Below are positions 8,671 to 16,989 of a stretch of 39,747 nt of DNA, in pieces. Below the pieces are notes generated by a model, which saw only the letters and a program-made list of their open reading frames with translations, searched no databases and had not been told where the DNA came from. This DNA comes from Anaerovibrio lipolyticus (GTDB lineage: Bacteria > Bacillota > Negativicutes > Selenomonadales > Selenomonadaceae), in assembly GCF_021531495.1 (NCBI RefSeq), contig NZ_JADYTY010000020.1, positions 1 through 39,747 on the forward strand, read 5' to 3'. The number at the start of each line of letters is the position of its first letter. Position 1 is the first letter of the stretch. Both the position numbers and the translations under genes were made by a program.

Positions 8671-10842
8671 CTATTCTGCATCTCCATCACTCCGCACCAG
8701 TTGACACAATACCTGCCTTAGCTTGGCCATATCCAAAGGCTTAGCCACATGGGCATTCATCCCTGCCTCCAAACATTGTTGCACATCCTCCTTGAAAGCA
8801 TTGGCTGTCATAGCCACTATAGGTATATCTTTGGCTATAGAAGAATCCAATCCGCGGATTTTCTTGGCTGCTGCTAGACCACCCATAACAGGCATCATCA
8901 AATCCAGAATAATTACATCAAAGCTCTCAGGAGCAGCCACAAAGGACTCCACAGCCTGCCGACCATCTGCCACCACTGTAAGCACAGCCCCCGCATCCTC
9001 CAGCAAGGTCTTAGCTATTTCTGCATTCAAGGCATTGTCCTCAGCCAGCAATATCCTTATACCCTGAATATCATAGCATTCCTCAACCTTTTCTACCTCC
9101 AACTGAGGTGTCGGAGCAATTTCCAAAGGCAGGGTAATCAAAAAGTTTGAGCCTTTGCCCTCCTGGCTGGTAACAGCAATATTTCCACCCATTTGCTCCA
9201 AAAGCTTTTTCACAATGGACATACCTAGACCAGTCCCCTGATAGGTAGTTCTAGCTCCCTTCTTTTCCTGGGAGAAAGGTTCAAAAATATGCTGGATAAA
9301 CTCCTGACTCATGCCTATGCCGGTATCCCGTATATCCCATTGATAAACGACCTTATTACCGCCCTCAATCCAGCTTTTGATACTGGTAGAAATACTTCCT
9401 CCCAAATGATTATATCTAATACAATTACCGTAAATATTCAACAAAATCTGGCGCAGATAAAGCTGGCTGCTATAAACATATGGACAGGTAAGCTCCGGCA
9501 CCTCCTGAGATAATTTTATACCAAATTCCCTAGCCCTATCCTCGATAATGCTGGCCACTTCATTGATAATATTGCCCATATCCACCAACTCATGACCTAT
9601 TTCTAACTTGCCAGATTCCAGCCGGCTGGTCTGCAGCACATCATCAATCAGGGAAAGCAGATGTTTAGCGGCAATCTCCATCTTTTTGCAGTTTTTTCGC
9701 ACCAATTCTTCATCATGATGATGAGCTTCATTGATTTTAATCAACCCCATAATGCCATTAAGAGGTGTCCGCATATCATGACTCATGCCGTGGAGAAACT
9801 CCGTTTTAGCCTTATTAGCCAGCTCTGCCTTCTGCCAAGCTGTTTCCAGCTCCTGCTGATGCTTTTTTTCTGCCATCATGTAATCATTAATATCTACAAA
9901 AATACCGATACAGGAGCGAGCTGCCCCAGTAATATCCCGACGGAATTTGGCAGCTCCCCGCACCCAGATATATGTGCCATTTTTATGCTTAACACGATAT
10001 TGGCAATCAAAGAGGCTATCCCTTTCTCCCGCTATGGCTGTGGCAAAAGCCTTTCGCACAGCAGGCAAATCCTCTGGATGAATACTTTCGTCTATAAACT
10101 CCATAGTATTGAAAAATTCATCCTCATCGCCATAGCCTAGAATATGCCGTAATTCATCTGAGGCCCAGGTTTCTACAATTTCCTGCTGGTCATTAAACTT
10201 AGCTGTCCAGCGGGCAGCATGAGTCAGCTCCCGCACATCTCTCATTTCCTGTTCATAGGCCTGCTCATCAATCTTCCGCTGTTTGGCTTCCAATTCATCA
10301 TTAAGAGCACGCACCTCTTCCAATTGTGCCTCCTGATCCATCATCACCTGAGCCAGCTTGGCATTAGCCTTCTGAAGCTCTGCCTCTCTGGCCTGCAAAT
10401 CCCTTTTTAGCTTTTCCTCCCGCTGTACATCATTGTTAATATCAAAAATATTCCCCACAATATACTTGTGGCCATTCATTTCCACTTCCTTAGCCGTACC
10501 GGATACCCAGTGGTATCCATCCTTACCCAGCATCCGAAAAACATTATCTCCTTGCAGATGATAGGCCTCATCCCCATCTGACTTATAGCGAATGCCTCTG
10601 CGCCAATCCTTTGGATAAATCAACCTGATATATTTATTGCTAAATCTTTCCGCTATTTCCCTTTTAGTCCAGCCCAGAATATCCAAAAACCGCTGACTCA
10701 TATACACCAAGGGAAACCCCTTTTCCCGGGAGTTTTGACATATATAAAAGCCCCCAGGCACATTCCTGATTAACTCTAAAGGAACCCCCTCTATACCAAT
10801 GGCATTTTCCTTATTTTTTTCAGAATCTACAGGCTTTTCCAT
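8671..10842 (-). CDS. PAS-containing hybrid sensor histidine kinase/response regulator (723 aa)
   Basis: First gene of the kinase pair. PAS 1 covers about residues 25-135 (GGFYICQNS...), a coiled coil about 140-200 (rich in K, E, Q, A), and PAS 2 with PAC about 210-325 (the segment YRVKHKNGTYIWVRG). The HisKA helix HGMSHDMRTPLNG holds H355. The HATPase_c domain shows DTGIGMS and GTGLGMSIVKKL, and a C-terminal receiver domain has AEDN and D647 in ILDLMMPV. No transmembrane segment, so it probably senses a cytoplasmic signal such as redox state or a small ligand. The promoter candidate is just upstream at 10876-10904. The coiled coil plus tandem PAS and the same domain order as its neighbour suggest that the pair diverged after duplication and may form a phosphorelay. 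Confidence 0.93.
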   Translation of the reverse strand: MEKPVDSEKNKENAIGIEGVPLELIRNVPGGFYICQNSREKGFPLVYMSQRFLDILGWTKREIAERFSNKYIRLIYPKDWRRGIRYKSDGDEAYHLQGDNVFRMLGKDGYHWVSGTAKEVEMNGHKYIVGNIFDINNDVQREEKLKRDLQAREAELQKANAKLAQVMMDQEAQLEEVRALNDELEAKQRKIDEQAYEQEMRDVRELTHAARWTAKFNDQQEIVETWASDELRHILGYGDEDEFFNTMEFIDESIHPEDLPAVRKAFATAIAGERDSLFDCQYRVKHKNGTYIWVRGAAKFRRDITGAARSCIGIFVDINDYMMAEKKHQQELETAWQKAELANKAKTEFLHGMSHDMRTPLNGIMGLIKINEAHHHDEELVRKNCKKMEIAAKHLLSLIDDVLQTSRLESGKLEIGHELVDMGNIINEVASIIEDRAREFGIKLSQEVPELTCPYVYSSQLYLRQILLNIYGNCIRYNHLGGSISTSIKSWIEGGNKVVYQWDIRDTGIGMSQEFIQHIFEPFSQEKKGARTTYQGTGLGMSIVKKLLEQMGGNIAVTSQEGKGSNFLITLPLEIAPTPQLEVEKVEECYDIQGIRILLAEDNALNAEIAKTLLEDAGAVLTVVADGRQAVESFVAAPESFDVIILDLMMPVMGGLAAAKKIRGLDSSIAKDIPIVAMTANAFKEDVQQCLEAGMNAHVAKPLDMAKLRQVLCQLVRSDGDAE

Positions 10843-10875
10843 ATCCCTTCAACGCTCCATTCGCCTTATACTACC

Positions 10876-10904
10876 CATATACCTATACTATCAGCAGCAT
10901 TCAA
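10876..10904 (-). promoter_or_regulatory. Candidate promoter of the kinase operon
   Basis: Minus-strand -35 TTGAAT (10899-10904), 17-nt spacer, -10 TATATG (10876-10881). Predicted start near 10869, 27 nt before the ATG. Confidence 0.4.
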
Positions 10905-10970
10905 CTTACCCCGAATTTATCTCCCTTAGCCAAGCGCTGGCCAAAGGCCTCTACAGCCATTTGCCCCATA

Positions 10971-10996
10971 CTTTCTCTTTCTCTTTCTCTTTCTCT
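10971..10996. repeat. Hexanucleotide tandem repeat (CTTTCT, 4.3 copies)
   Basis: CTTTCT repeated four times plus CT, uninterrupted, about 70 bp upstream of the candidate -35 of the kinase operon. It is the only simple repeat of this kind noticed in the window. Copy-number change would alter upstream spacing without touching a reading frame. Confidence 0.9.
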
Positions 10997-11120
10997 AATA
11001 TTAAGCTTATTCTGACCATATTTCAACATTCTCAGACAAATATCTGGTACACTACTACTTAATTTCTACGCAAACAAAAAAAATCCTGCCACAACTCTGG
11101 AAAAATCAAATATCCACAAA

Positions 11121-11152
11121 ATAGAAAAAAGTTGTCCGCAGTGAACAACTTT
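11121..11152 (-). terminator. Terminator after the Panacea-domain gene
   Basis: 8-bp stem AAAGTTGT/ACAACTTT with a 9-nt loop (about 11128-11152), followed on the minus strand by TTTTCTATTTTG. The rest of the 10843-11163 gap holds the kinase promoter and the CTTTCT repeat; no gene is seen. Confidence 0.75.
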
Positions 11153-11163
11153 CTCCCATTGGT

Positions 11164-12165
11164 TTAATATAAAATATCCTTTATGTATTTTTTTATGCCT
11201 TTTTCAGCAGAAAAATCATATTCTACATTTTTTTTAACATAATACGCCCCAATGCTTTCCATGAGAATGGGTTCATTAGACGGAATATAGTCTGCATATC
11301 CTTTTCTGGCTAATTTCCATGGTTCTTCTTCATGGGTAATTCGCTCCAGCATTTTCCCGCTATACTCACCAAAGGTATTAACAACCAAATCTACAACCAT
11401 GCGTTCTTCATGGCTAAGTTCATCTTCTGTACCTTCCAAAATTGCAAACCGCGCGTCATCAATAGGATTATATTTAAAATCTCTAAACAGATCATATACC
11501 TCTGGATATACCGGTCCATGAACCCATGCCTGACAATTTTCACTGAACATGGGCTTGCCATTTAATGCATAGGATTCCCCCTGAATAAAGTAAAGTAATT
11601 TTTGAAGCATTAATGGTGTTACTTCCTCCAGCTTTTCAAATACATAGGAAATAACCCTCAGCATCTTATTGGAAACAGAAAAGAGCATTTCCAGTTGTGT
11701 TGCTGCATTCCAAGCCTTATTATAGGCAGCAGGAGACAGCTTATCTTTATTTTCATTCAGCTTCTGCTTCATAAAGGCTGGAGAAGATAATGCCTTTTTC
11801 ATAATAACAGAATACTCCTTAGAAGGTATCTGACCAGAAAGGTATCTAGTAATGGTAACCTCTCCAAAACCAAGAGCAAGGGACAGAGGAGCCTTGCCTA
11901 TTTTATAAATTTTCATAAGCCGCTCAATATCATCAATCGATACAATATTTTCATAGTCCCTATATTGCGTATCAACCTCCTGAATATTTCTATCAATTAA
12001 CCCTGAAATACTCATTTCTTCGCCACATTCATCACATATAGCAACCGTAATGTAAAATGTATACTCCTTATCTTTAATTCTTTTATTTATATTTCTCTTT
12101 TGTAAAGTAAAGTTCGTCTCTTTTCTGCAGGCAGTGCAAAAATCAACTCTTCCTTTGTTCTCCAT
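11164..12165 (-). CDS. MqsA-like zinc-finger/HTH plus Panacea (DUF4065/SocA-like) antitoxin-type protein (333 aa)
   Basis: The N-terminus has a YgiT/MqsA-type zinc finger: C-x2-C near residues 10-13 and C-x2-C near 44-47. A helix-turn-helix follows, with the segment LSLALGFGEVTITRYLSGQIPS (about 93-114). The C-terminal half (about 170-320) is a Panacea/DUF4065 domain, with LQKLLYFIQGESYALNGKPMF and AWVHGPVYPEVYDLF. In published PanAT-type systems the Panacea domain neutralises varied toxins while the HTH represses the operon. ATG at 12165 with GGGGAGG upstream. It is a single-gene unit: promoter and 36-bp-arm palindrome on one side, terminator on the other, and no adjacent toxin ORF. It could be an orphan antitoxin, a prophage-derived GepA-like protein or a stand-alone regulator. 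Confidence 0.85.
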   Translation of the reverse strand: MENKGRVDFCTACRKETNFTLQKRNINKRIKDKEYTFYITVAICDECGEEMSISGLIDRNIQEVDTQYRDYENIVSIDDIERLMKIYKIGKAPLSLALGFGEVTITRYLSGQIPSKEYSVIMKKALSSPAFMKQKLNENKDKLSPAAYNKAWNAATQLEMLFSVSNKMLRVISYVFEKLEEVTPLMLQKLLYFIQGESYALNGKPMFSENCQAWVHGPVYPEVYDLFRDFKYNPIDDARFAILEGTEDELSHEERMVVDLVVNTFGEYSGKMLERITHEEEPWKLARKGYADYIPSNEPILMESIGAYYVKKNVEYDFSAEKGIKKYIKDILY

Positions 12166-12291
12166 AGTAATACCTCCCCATTAAATCCCTATTTAAAATA
12201 GTATTTAATTTTACTTCTGCAAGATATATATCAATATCACTTTGCGTTATATCCAATATATCAATCCCCTATCCCAATAGATGATACTTTT

Positions 12292-12339
12292 TTGACATAA
12301 TCCTATCATCATTATAAATCTATGATAGGATTATGTCAA
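12292..12339 (-). promoter_or_regulatory. Consensus promoter inside an 18-bp perfect inverted repeat (operator)
   Basis: The arms TTGACATAATCCTATCAT (12292-12309) and its exact reverse complement (12322-12339) flank a 12-nt centre. On the minus strand this gives -35 TTGACA (12334-12339), a 17-nt spacer and -10 TATAAT (12311-12316), a full consensus promoter aimed at the Panacea gene about 140 nt away. The operator covers the whole promoter, as expected for autorepression by the HTH of the encoded protein. The remainder of 12166-12490 shows no gene. Confidence 0.8.
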
Positions 12340-12424
12340 TATGCCATCACATTAACAGTAATCATTTTACAGATACTTCCTGCTACCGCCGAGAGACGGT
12401 TACTACACAACGTAAATAAATACT

Positions 12425-12465
12425 CAAAAAGAAAATCCACCTAGGTTAGAGACTTTAGGCGGATT
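12425..12465 (-). terminator. Terminator of the seven-gene sugar operon
   Basis: Stem AATCCGCCTA/TAGGTGGATT read on the minus strand (12456-12465 with 12434-12443, including one G-U pair), followed by TTCTTTTTG. Confidence 0.7.
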
Positions 12466-12490
12466 TTTCTATGTCTTTAATGCGACAATA

Positions 12491-12862
12491 TTAATTTTTA
12501 AACATAAATAATACACCAAAACAAATCAAGCCTATTCCTAAAAACTTGTTCATTGTAAGTGCTTCACCCCAAAAATACCATCCAGCAAATGCTGTTACTA
12601 TATATCCTGCACTAAGCATAGGATATGCAACACTAACCTCTACTCTAGACAATACAACCAACCAAACAACAAAACTTAATACATAGCAGGTCATACCTCC
12701 CAAGATATACAGATTTGCATATACATTTTCCAGCATTGCAATTATACCAGATACATCTAGACTTATCCCCCCTACAGACTGCATTCCCTGCTTCAAACAT
12801 AGCTGCGCAACAGTATTAAGAGCCACTCCTCCCAAAATAAGGACTACATTTATAGAACTCAT
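12491..12862 (-). CDS. Small DMT/EamA-type transporter, ArnE/SMR-like (123 aa)
   Basis: Four hydrophobic helices in 123 residues. The conserved SMR/ArnE-like features are NTVAQLCLKQGM early, VSVAYPMLSAGYIVTAFAGWYFWGEALT in helices 3-4, and GIGLICFGVLFMF at the end. Proteins of this size next to polyprenyl-phosphate glycosyltransferases act as flippases for lipid-linked sugars (ArnE/F, GtrA-like function). The start ATG overlaps the stop of the upstream glycosyltransferase by 4 nt (ATGA), so translation is coupled. It is the last gene of the operon. A drug-efflux role is less likely in this context. Confidence 0.8.
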   Translation of the reverse strand: MSSINVVLILGGVALNTVAQLCLKQGMQSVGGISLDVSGIIAMLENVYANLYILGGMTCYVLSFVVWLVVLSRVEVSVAYPMLSAGYIVTAFAGWYFWGEALTMNKFLGIGLICFGVLFMFKN

Positions 12863-13668
12863 TTTTTCACCTCATCAGGATTATACCTTCCAAAAAGGTT
12901 TGCAAACAAAATTTTCAACAGATTGGTATTCCCACCTAAAAAACTAATTTTTGTTGGCACTTTTCCTGCATTGGGATATTTTCTTGTAACAGGCACCTCG
13001 CATGATTTATAACCAAGCTGGCTAGCTCTAACAGATAGATATGCCAAAAGCTCATATCCCAGAAATATATCTCTAAAAGGTGCAACTCTTGCATCAGTCA
13101 AATAACGAACTGAATATCCCCTAAAAGCATTCGTAGTGTCAGTAAACCATTTGCCTGCTGTTAAGGAAATCAACGGTGCATGCAATAATCTTACTGCAAA
13201 ATATCTTATCTTAGGCGTATTAATGGCACAACCACCTTTAATAAATCGTGATCCCTGAATAAAATCATAACCGCTTTCCAATTTTTCAATGAATTTATAT
13301 ACATCCTCAATACTATCCTTGTTGTTACCATCAATTGTCAATATCCCCTGATAACCACGAGCAATTGCCCAATGCATGCCCATACGAAGCTGTGCTCCCT
13401 GCTTACCTGCATCCTGCTTCACCAGCAATGTATTTACATGCAAATTTTTTAGCCTTTCACTTTCTGTTGAACCGTCTGTTGAACCACCATCACATATAAC
13501 AATATCGACCAAATCCTGCACGCCAGCGACAGAAGCCCGCTCCAATTCCTTAACAATACGTTGACCTTCATTAATAATTGGTATCAGCAATACATAGTTA
13601 TGTTTTTTGGGATAGTATTCTTCTGCAGAAAATTTAGGTACGCCATTTGCTTTGTCATATATCTTCAT
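12859..13668 (-). CDS. Family 2 glycosyltransferase, polyprenyl-phosphate type (269 aa)
   Basis: GT-A fold. The N-terminal nucleotide-sugar region has LLIPIINEGQRI and VICDGGSTDGST; TIDGNNKDS sits where a DxD-type metal motif is expected, so the metal site is unusual (D-G-N). Later GSRFIKGG and DTTNAFRGYSVR resemble dolichol-phosphate-mannose-synthase-like enzymes. No C-terminal membrane helices are evident. ATG 13668 is preferred because TAGGAG lies upstream; an ATG at 13692 has none and overlaps the previous gene by 23 nt. Likely loads a sugar onto a lipid carrier for the adjacent flippase and GT-C enzyme. Confidence 0.82.
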   Translation of the reverse strand: MKIYDKANGVPKFSAEEYYPKKHNYVLLIPIINEGQRIVKELERASVAGVQDLVDIVICDGGSTDGSTESERLKNLHVNTLLVKQDAGKQGAQLRMGMHWAIARGYQGILTIDGNNKDSIEDVYKFIEKLESGYDFIQGSRFIKGGCAINTPKIRYFAVRLLHAPLISLTAGKWFTDTTNAFRGYSVRYLTDARVAPFRDIFLGYELLAYLSVRASQLGYKSCEVPVTRKYPNAGKVPTKISFLGGNTNLLKILFANLFGRYNPDEVKK

Positions 13669-13669
13669 A

Positions 13670-14467
13670 TTAGCAAAATACACTCCTAACATATTCCATG
13701 CATTGCTTCAACTCTGCATTGCTTATATTTACCATTTCAATTGACACATATTTGTTATACCCATTTTTTTCCAAAATTTCTGCTAACTCATTATGCAACT
13801 TTCTTTTTTCTATCATCTTCAATCCAGGCTCGCTAATATGTACATGGGATATCATCTCTATATTATCTGCCAGCACATCTAACCCTTCATTATTAGCCAA
13901 CAATGTACCTACATCAAAATTCAATTTAACTCCCTCAGAATCCACTTGCTTAATAAATTTCAATGCATCCTGTGTAGTATTAAGAAAATTAGTCCCATAT
14001 ATAGCAGGGTTTGCTTCCATCCCTATTACAACTTCCCTATCCAATGCGTAATCTCCTAGTTGACGGAAAAAATCCACTGCAAGACTATGAGCATTATTTA
14101 AATCAGCATTTTTAGGAATATTCCTGTTTTTAGGACAGCCAAAAACAAGATTCTTTGCTCCTACAGCATTTGCAAAATCTATAGCCTTCATAGTATAGTT
14201 AAGCAGAAAGTTTCTTTCTGCTAAATCACCAAATAGCATTTCCTGTCTGCCATACCAAATAGATTGTAAAGAGATTATACTAAGCTGCCTATCCCTTCCC
14301 ATCATATTTGCCCATTTTTTTGCCTCATTTATATTTCCATAAGGATCTACCGGAATCACTTTGCCTGGTGCAATTTCTAAGCCTGTATAGCCATATTGTT
14401 TCATCAATGCCAATATAGTTTTCTCTTGCTCCGCAGGCCAAGCAAGATTGGATATAGCTAATTTCAT
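13670..14467 (-). CDS. Sugar phosphate isomerase/epimerase, TIM-barrel (265 aa)
   Basis: AP-endonuclease-2/xylose-isomerase-like TIM barrel. The metal-binding positions are recognisable in order: Glu in VIGMEANP, Asp in LNFDVGT, His in HVHISEPG and Glu in VSIEMVN. The N-terminus MKLAISNLAW is the typical first strand. It sits between two membrane-glycosylation genes with gaps of 1-6 nt, so it most likely rearranges the sugar that this operon transfers. The exact reaction cannot be told from sequence. Confidence 0.85.
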   Translation of the reverse strand: MKLAISNLAWPAEQEKTILALMKQYGYTGLEIAPGKVIPVDPYGNINEAKKWANMMGRDRQLSIISLQSIWYGRQEMLFGDLAERNFLLNYTMKAIDFANAVGAKNLVFGCPKNRNIPKNADLNNAHSLAVDFFRQLGDYALDREVVIGMEANPAIYGTNFLNTTQDALKFIKQVDSEGVKLNFDVGTLLANNEGLDVLADNIEMISHVHISEPGLKMIEKRKLHNELAEILEKNGYNKYVSIEMVNISNAELKQCMEYVRSVFC

Positions 14468-14473
14468 TACATA

Positions 14474-16042
14474 TCACACCCTTCGCTGAAAATGATACAG
14501 ATAAGTATCGTGATCCACACTAACAATTTCAATATCCCCATAGGCCTTCAATTCATTTAAGAACAATTGCCAATATACATCCTTTTCTCCATTCATATGT
14601 GAGGTAAATAAATAAACAGAATCATACCTTTTGATATTTTCTATATCATGTTGAATATTATCCTCTCTAGGATGACCATCATAGGAATAAGGTTTGCGGT
14701 AATAAAATTCATTCAATTTTTTACCCCAAATATATTCATCTGTGATTGTACCAATCTTCGCCATTTCCCAATTATTCGGTCCCCCATAAGGGAATCCTTT
14801 TTCAAAAAAATACGATGGTTGAGCGCCCCAATAAACATATATCATGTCACTAGGCTTTTTATTTTTTTCTAAATAAGCCAAATTTTGAACTATCTCAGTT
14901 TCATGCCAAAAAATCAAATTACCTCGCACCATTTCTTTGACAGTATAACCAAGAGGCAGTACCAACAAAATAGTTGCTAAACTCATTAGTACAGCTAATT
15001 TTTTCCTAGAATATTGCCATTTTAATTCTAGCCTATGCCAATATTCATCCAAGGAAACAGCAGCCAAAATCAAAACCAGCACAGCGAAAAATGACATCAA
15101 TCTAGCTACAATTGGATAATACCCCATGGCAGATGCAACTAACAATATTACCAATCCCAAAATATAAAATGACACTTTATGATCCCTGTCTTTTCTCCAT
15201 GAATATAATGTATAACCAGCCGCCAATATGTATAATACACACATATGCTTCAGTTGTGGACCTATACTCTGTTTAACCATTTTTAATATCAATACTATAT
15301 CGTCCAAGGAGGAAGGAATTAGCGGGAAGGCCAATAAATCCCAAAATCCTTTCGCACCTGCATTACTTTCTGTGCCCGTAAGCCAAAAAAAGTAATACAC
15401 TGCAAAGCTAAATGCTGGCAGTAAGCATGGCATAAAATTTAGAAAGCTCTTATTCTTAAATATATCTTTAACAACTAGCAGCATTCCTCCTACTATAAAA
15501 AATACTGGTACAAAAGAGAACCATATTACAATGCTGCAAATTATACACAAGCACCATAAAGAAATTCGTGCATGAAAGTAATACCAAAATAAAATCACCA
15601 CAGCTAACACGAACATACACTCAGACGTATACTGTTTTACCTGGGATGAATAGGATATATAAAAAGGCAGAAGGGAGAAAATGGCTGTAAAATAAGCAGC
15701 CCTTCTAACATGGTATAGTTTGTCTAAAATATAATACATAAGGCCACATGTGCCAAATAAACAAATCAATGACCATATACGTAAAGATACCTTAGAAACA
15801 CCAAAAACCAATGTGCAAAGCTTTACTATATATAAATATCCAATAGGTGCACTTTGACCATAATCCATTTGAATTAAAACAAGATTTTCCAAATCCCTTG
15901 TCATAATGGTACTTGCAACCATAGCTTCATCTATAAACAAGGAATGCTCAACAAAATATGGTATTATATGCAATATAATACCTAGTGCAAGCATTATTAC
16001 AGCCATCTTTTTAATTATAAATTCATATCTAGCAAAGCTCAC
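14474..16042 (-). CDS. Polytopic GT-C glycosyltransferase, PMT/ArnT (GT39)-like (522 aa)
   Basis: Around ten to twelve hydrophobic helices over the first ~400 residues, then a soluble C-terminal part of about 120 residues. The first external loop carries EHSLFIDEAMVAS, an acidic pair typical of the catalytic loop of GT-C enzymes that take sugar from a polyprenyl-phosphate donor. It then has QSAPIGYLYIVKL and, further on, QVKQYTSE, which recall the PMT family. In the Gtr analogy this is the enzyme that transfers the flipped sugar to an extracytoplasmic acceptor (LPS, cell-wall polymer or protein). The acceptor cannot be predicted. Confidence 0.8.
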   Translation of the reverse strand: MSFARYEFIIKKMAVIMLALGIILHIIPYFVEHSLFIDEAMVASTIMTRDLENLVLIQMDYGQSAPIGYLYIVKLCTLVFGVSKVSLRIWSLICLFGTCGLMYYILDKLYHVRRAAYFTAIFSLLPFYISYSSQVKQYTSECMFVLAVVILFWYYFHARISLWCLCIICSIVIWFSFVPVFFIVGGMLLVVKDIFKNKSFLNFMPCLLPAFSFAVYYFFWLTGTESNAGAKGFWDLLAFPLIPSSLDDIVLILKMVKQSIGPQLKHMCVLYILAAGYTLYSWRKDRDHKVSFYILGLVILLVASAMGYYPIVARLMSFFAVLVLILAAVSLDEYWHRLELKWQYSRKKLAVLMSLATILLVLPLGYTVKEMVRGNLIFWHETEIVQNLAYLEKNKKPSDMIYVYWGAQPSYFFEKGFPYGGPNNWEMAKIGTITDEYIWGKKLNEFYYRKPYSYDGHPREDNIQHDIENIKRYDSVYLFTSHMNGEKDVYWQLFLNELKAYGDIEIVSVDHDTYLYHFQRRV

Positions 16043-16043
16043 T

Positions 16044-16973
16044 TTATTTTTCCCGCTCCTCGTCTATATATTTTTTTATTTCATACAATACATCTTTTCT
16101 TTTCATAATATAATGTCCAGAACCACCAAGTAATTCTGCATATTTCGTATAATAATCATATGCCATAGGTGTATTTATGCAATGATTTGTAAACTCCTTA
16201 CCCTCCACATAGCTATAAATTTCCGCTGCTGACAGGGGTTCAGTGGCAAGATGTAATAACTTTACGCCAGATTGTAATGCTGCATTTATATCTTGCCATA
16301 ATCTTTGCAGTGGATAGAATTGATATTCATTTCTACTATCCGTAAATTGTGTAGCAAAGAATTTTAAGCGCTGAAAGCTATGGTACAATTCTTTCATGGC
16401 AACATTATTAACACTTTGTCTTAATTGATAAAAACCATTTTCCTGAAGCAAATAATGTTTTTTTAGTAAAGGCTCTTGCTTCGCAAATCTAATAAATTTA
16501 TCCGCCGCAAGCATTGATGGAATTGGATGCAATATATCATATATAAAATTTTTCTTCAGATTCATACCAAATAGACCTGGCAAACGTACTATAAGTGCCT
16601 CTGGATAATGCTCACGAACCCACAACTCCAGTTTATAGCGATTCAACCCATAAGCCGGCAGTCCTTCTGTATTCACTACGGCATCCTCATCCACAAACAC
16701 GGGATTCTTCAATACATCAATTGTAGATATTAGCACTATTTGTTTAGGAGCAATTTTGCTAATGTTTTTTTGAGCTTCATAAATATAATCCATATCTGCC
16801 TGCGGATTTTTATTGGCAATAAATTTTACCGCAGGAACCCCTGCATAGACCAGCAGATCTGGCTTGCTTCCATATGCTGTTTGAATATCCGCTCTATGGT
16901 ATGCTCCGTCAAAATTCTCTACTGCTAATATATTTCCGCCCACAAATCCAGTAGATCCAACTAATATTTTCAT
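16044..16973 (-). CDS. NAD-dependent epimerase/dehydratase-like protein (309 aa)
   Basis: Rossmann fold with GSTGFVGG (6-13) for NAD(P) binding. After VLISTIDVL, the motif expected to be YxxxK reads YGLNRYK, so Lys is displaced relative to the canonical extended-SDR spacing. VRLPGLFGMNLKKNFIYD follows the usual strand-loop pattern. The C-terminal part (about 190-309) is lineage-specific. The gene lies 16 nt from the upstream GT2 gene. Likely makes or modifies the nucleotide sugar used by the operon; the shifted Lys leaves open a catalytically altered or binding-only role. Confidence 0.75.
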   Translation of the reverse strand: MKILVGSTGFVGGNILAVENFDGAYHRADIQTAYGSKPDLLVYAGVPAVKFIANKNPQADMDYIYEAQKNISKIAPKQIVLISTIDVLKNPVFVDEDAVVNTEGLPAYGLNRYKLELWVREHYPEALIVRLPGLFGMNLKKNFIYDILHPIPSMLAADKFIRFAKQEPLLKKHYLLQENGFYQLRQSVNNVAMKELYHSFQRLKFFATQFTDSRNEYQFYPLQRLWQDINAALQSGVKLLHLATEPLSAAEIYSYVEGKEFTNHCINTPMAYDYYTKYAELLGGSGHYIMKRKDVLYEIKKYIDEEREK

Positions 16974-16989
16974 GCAATGACCTCCTCTG

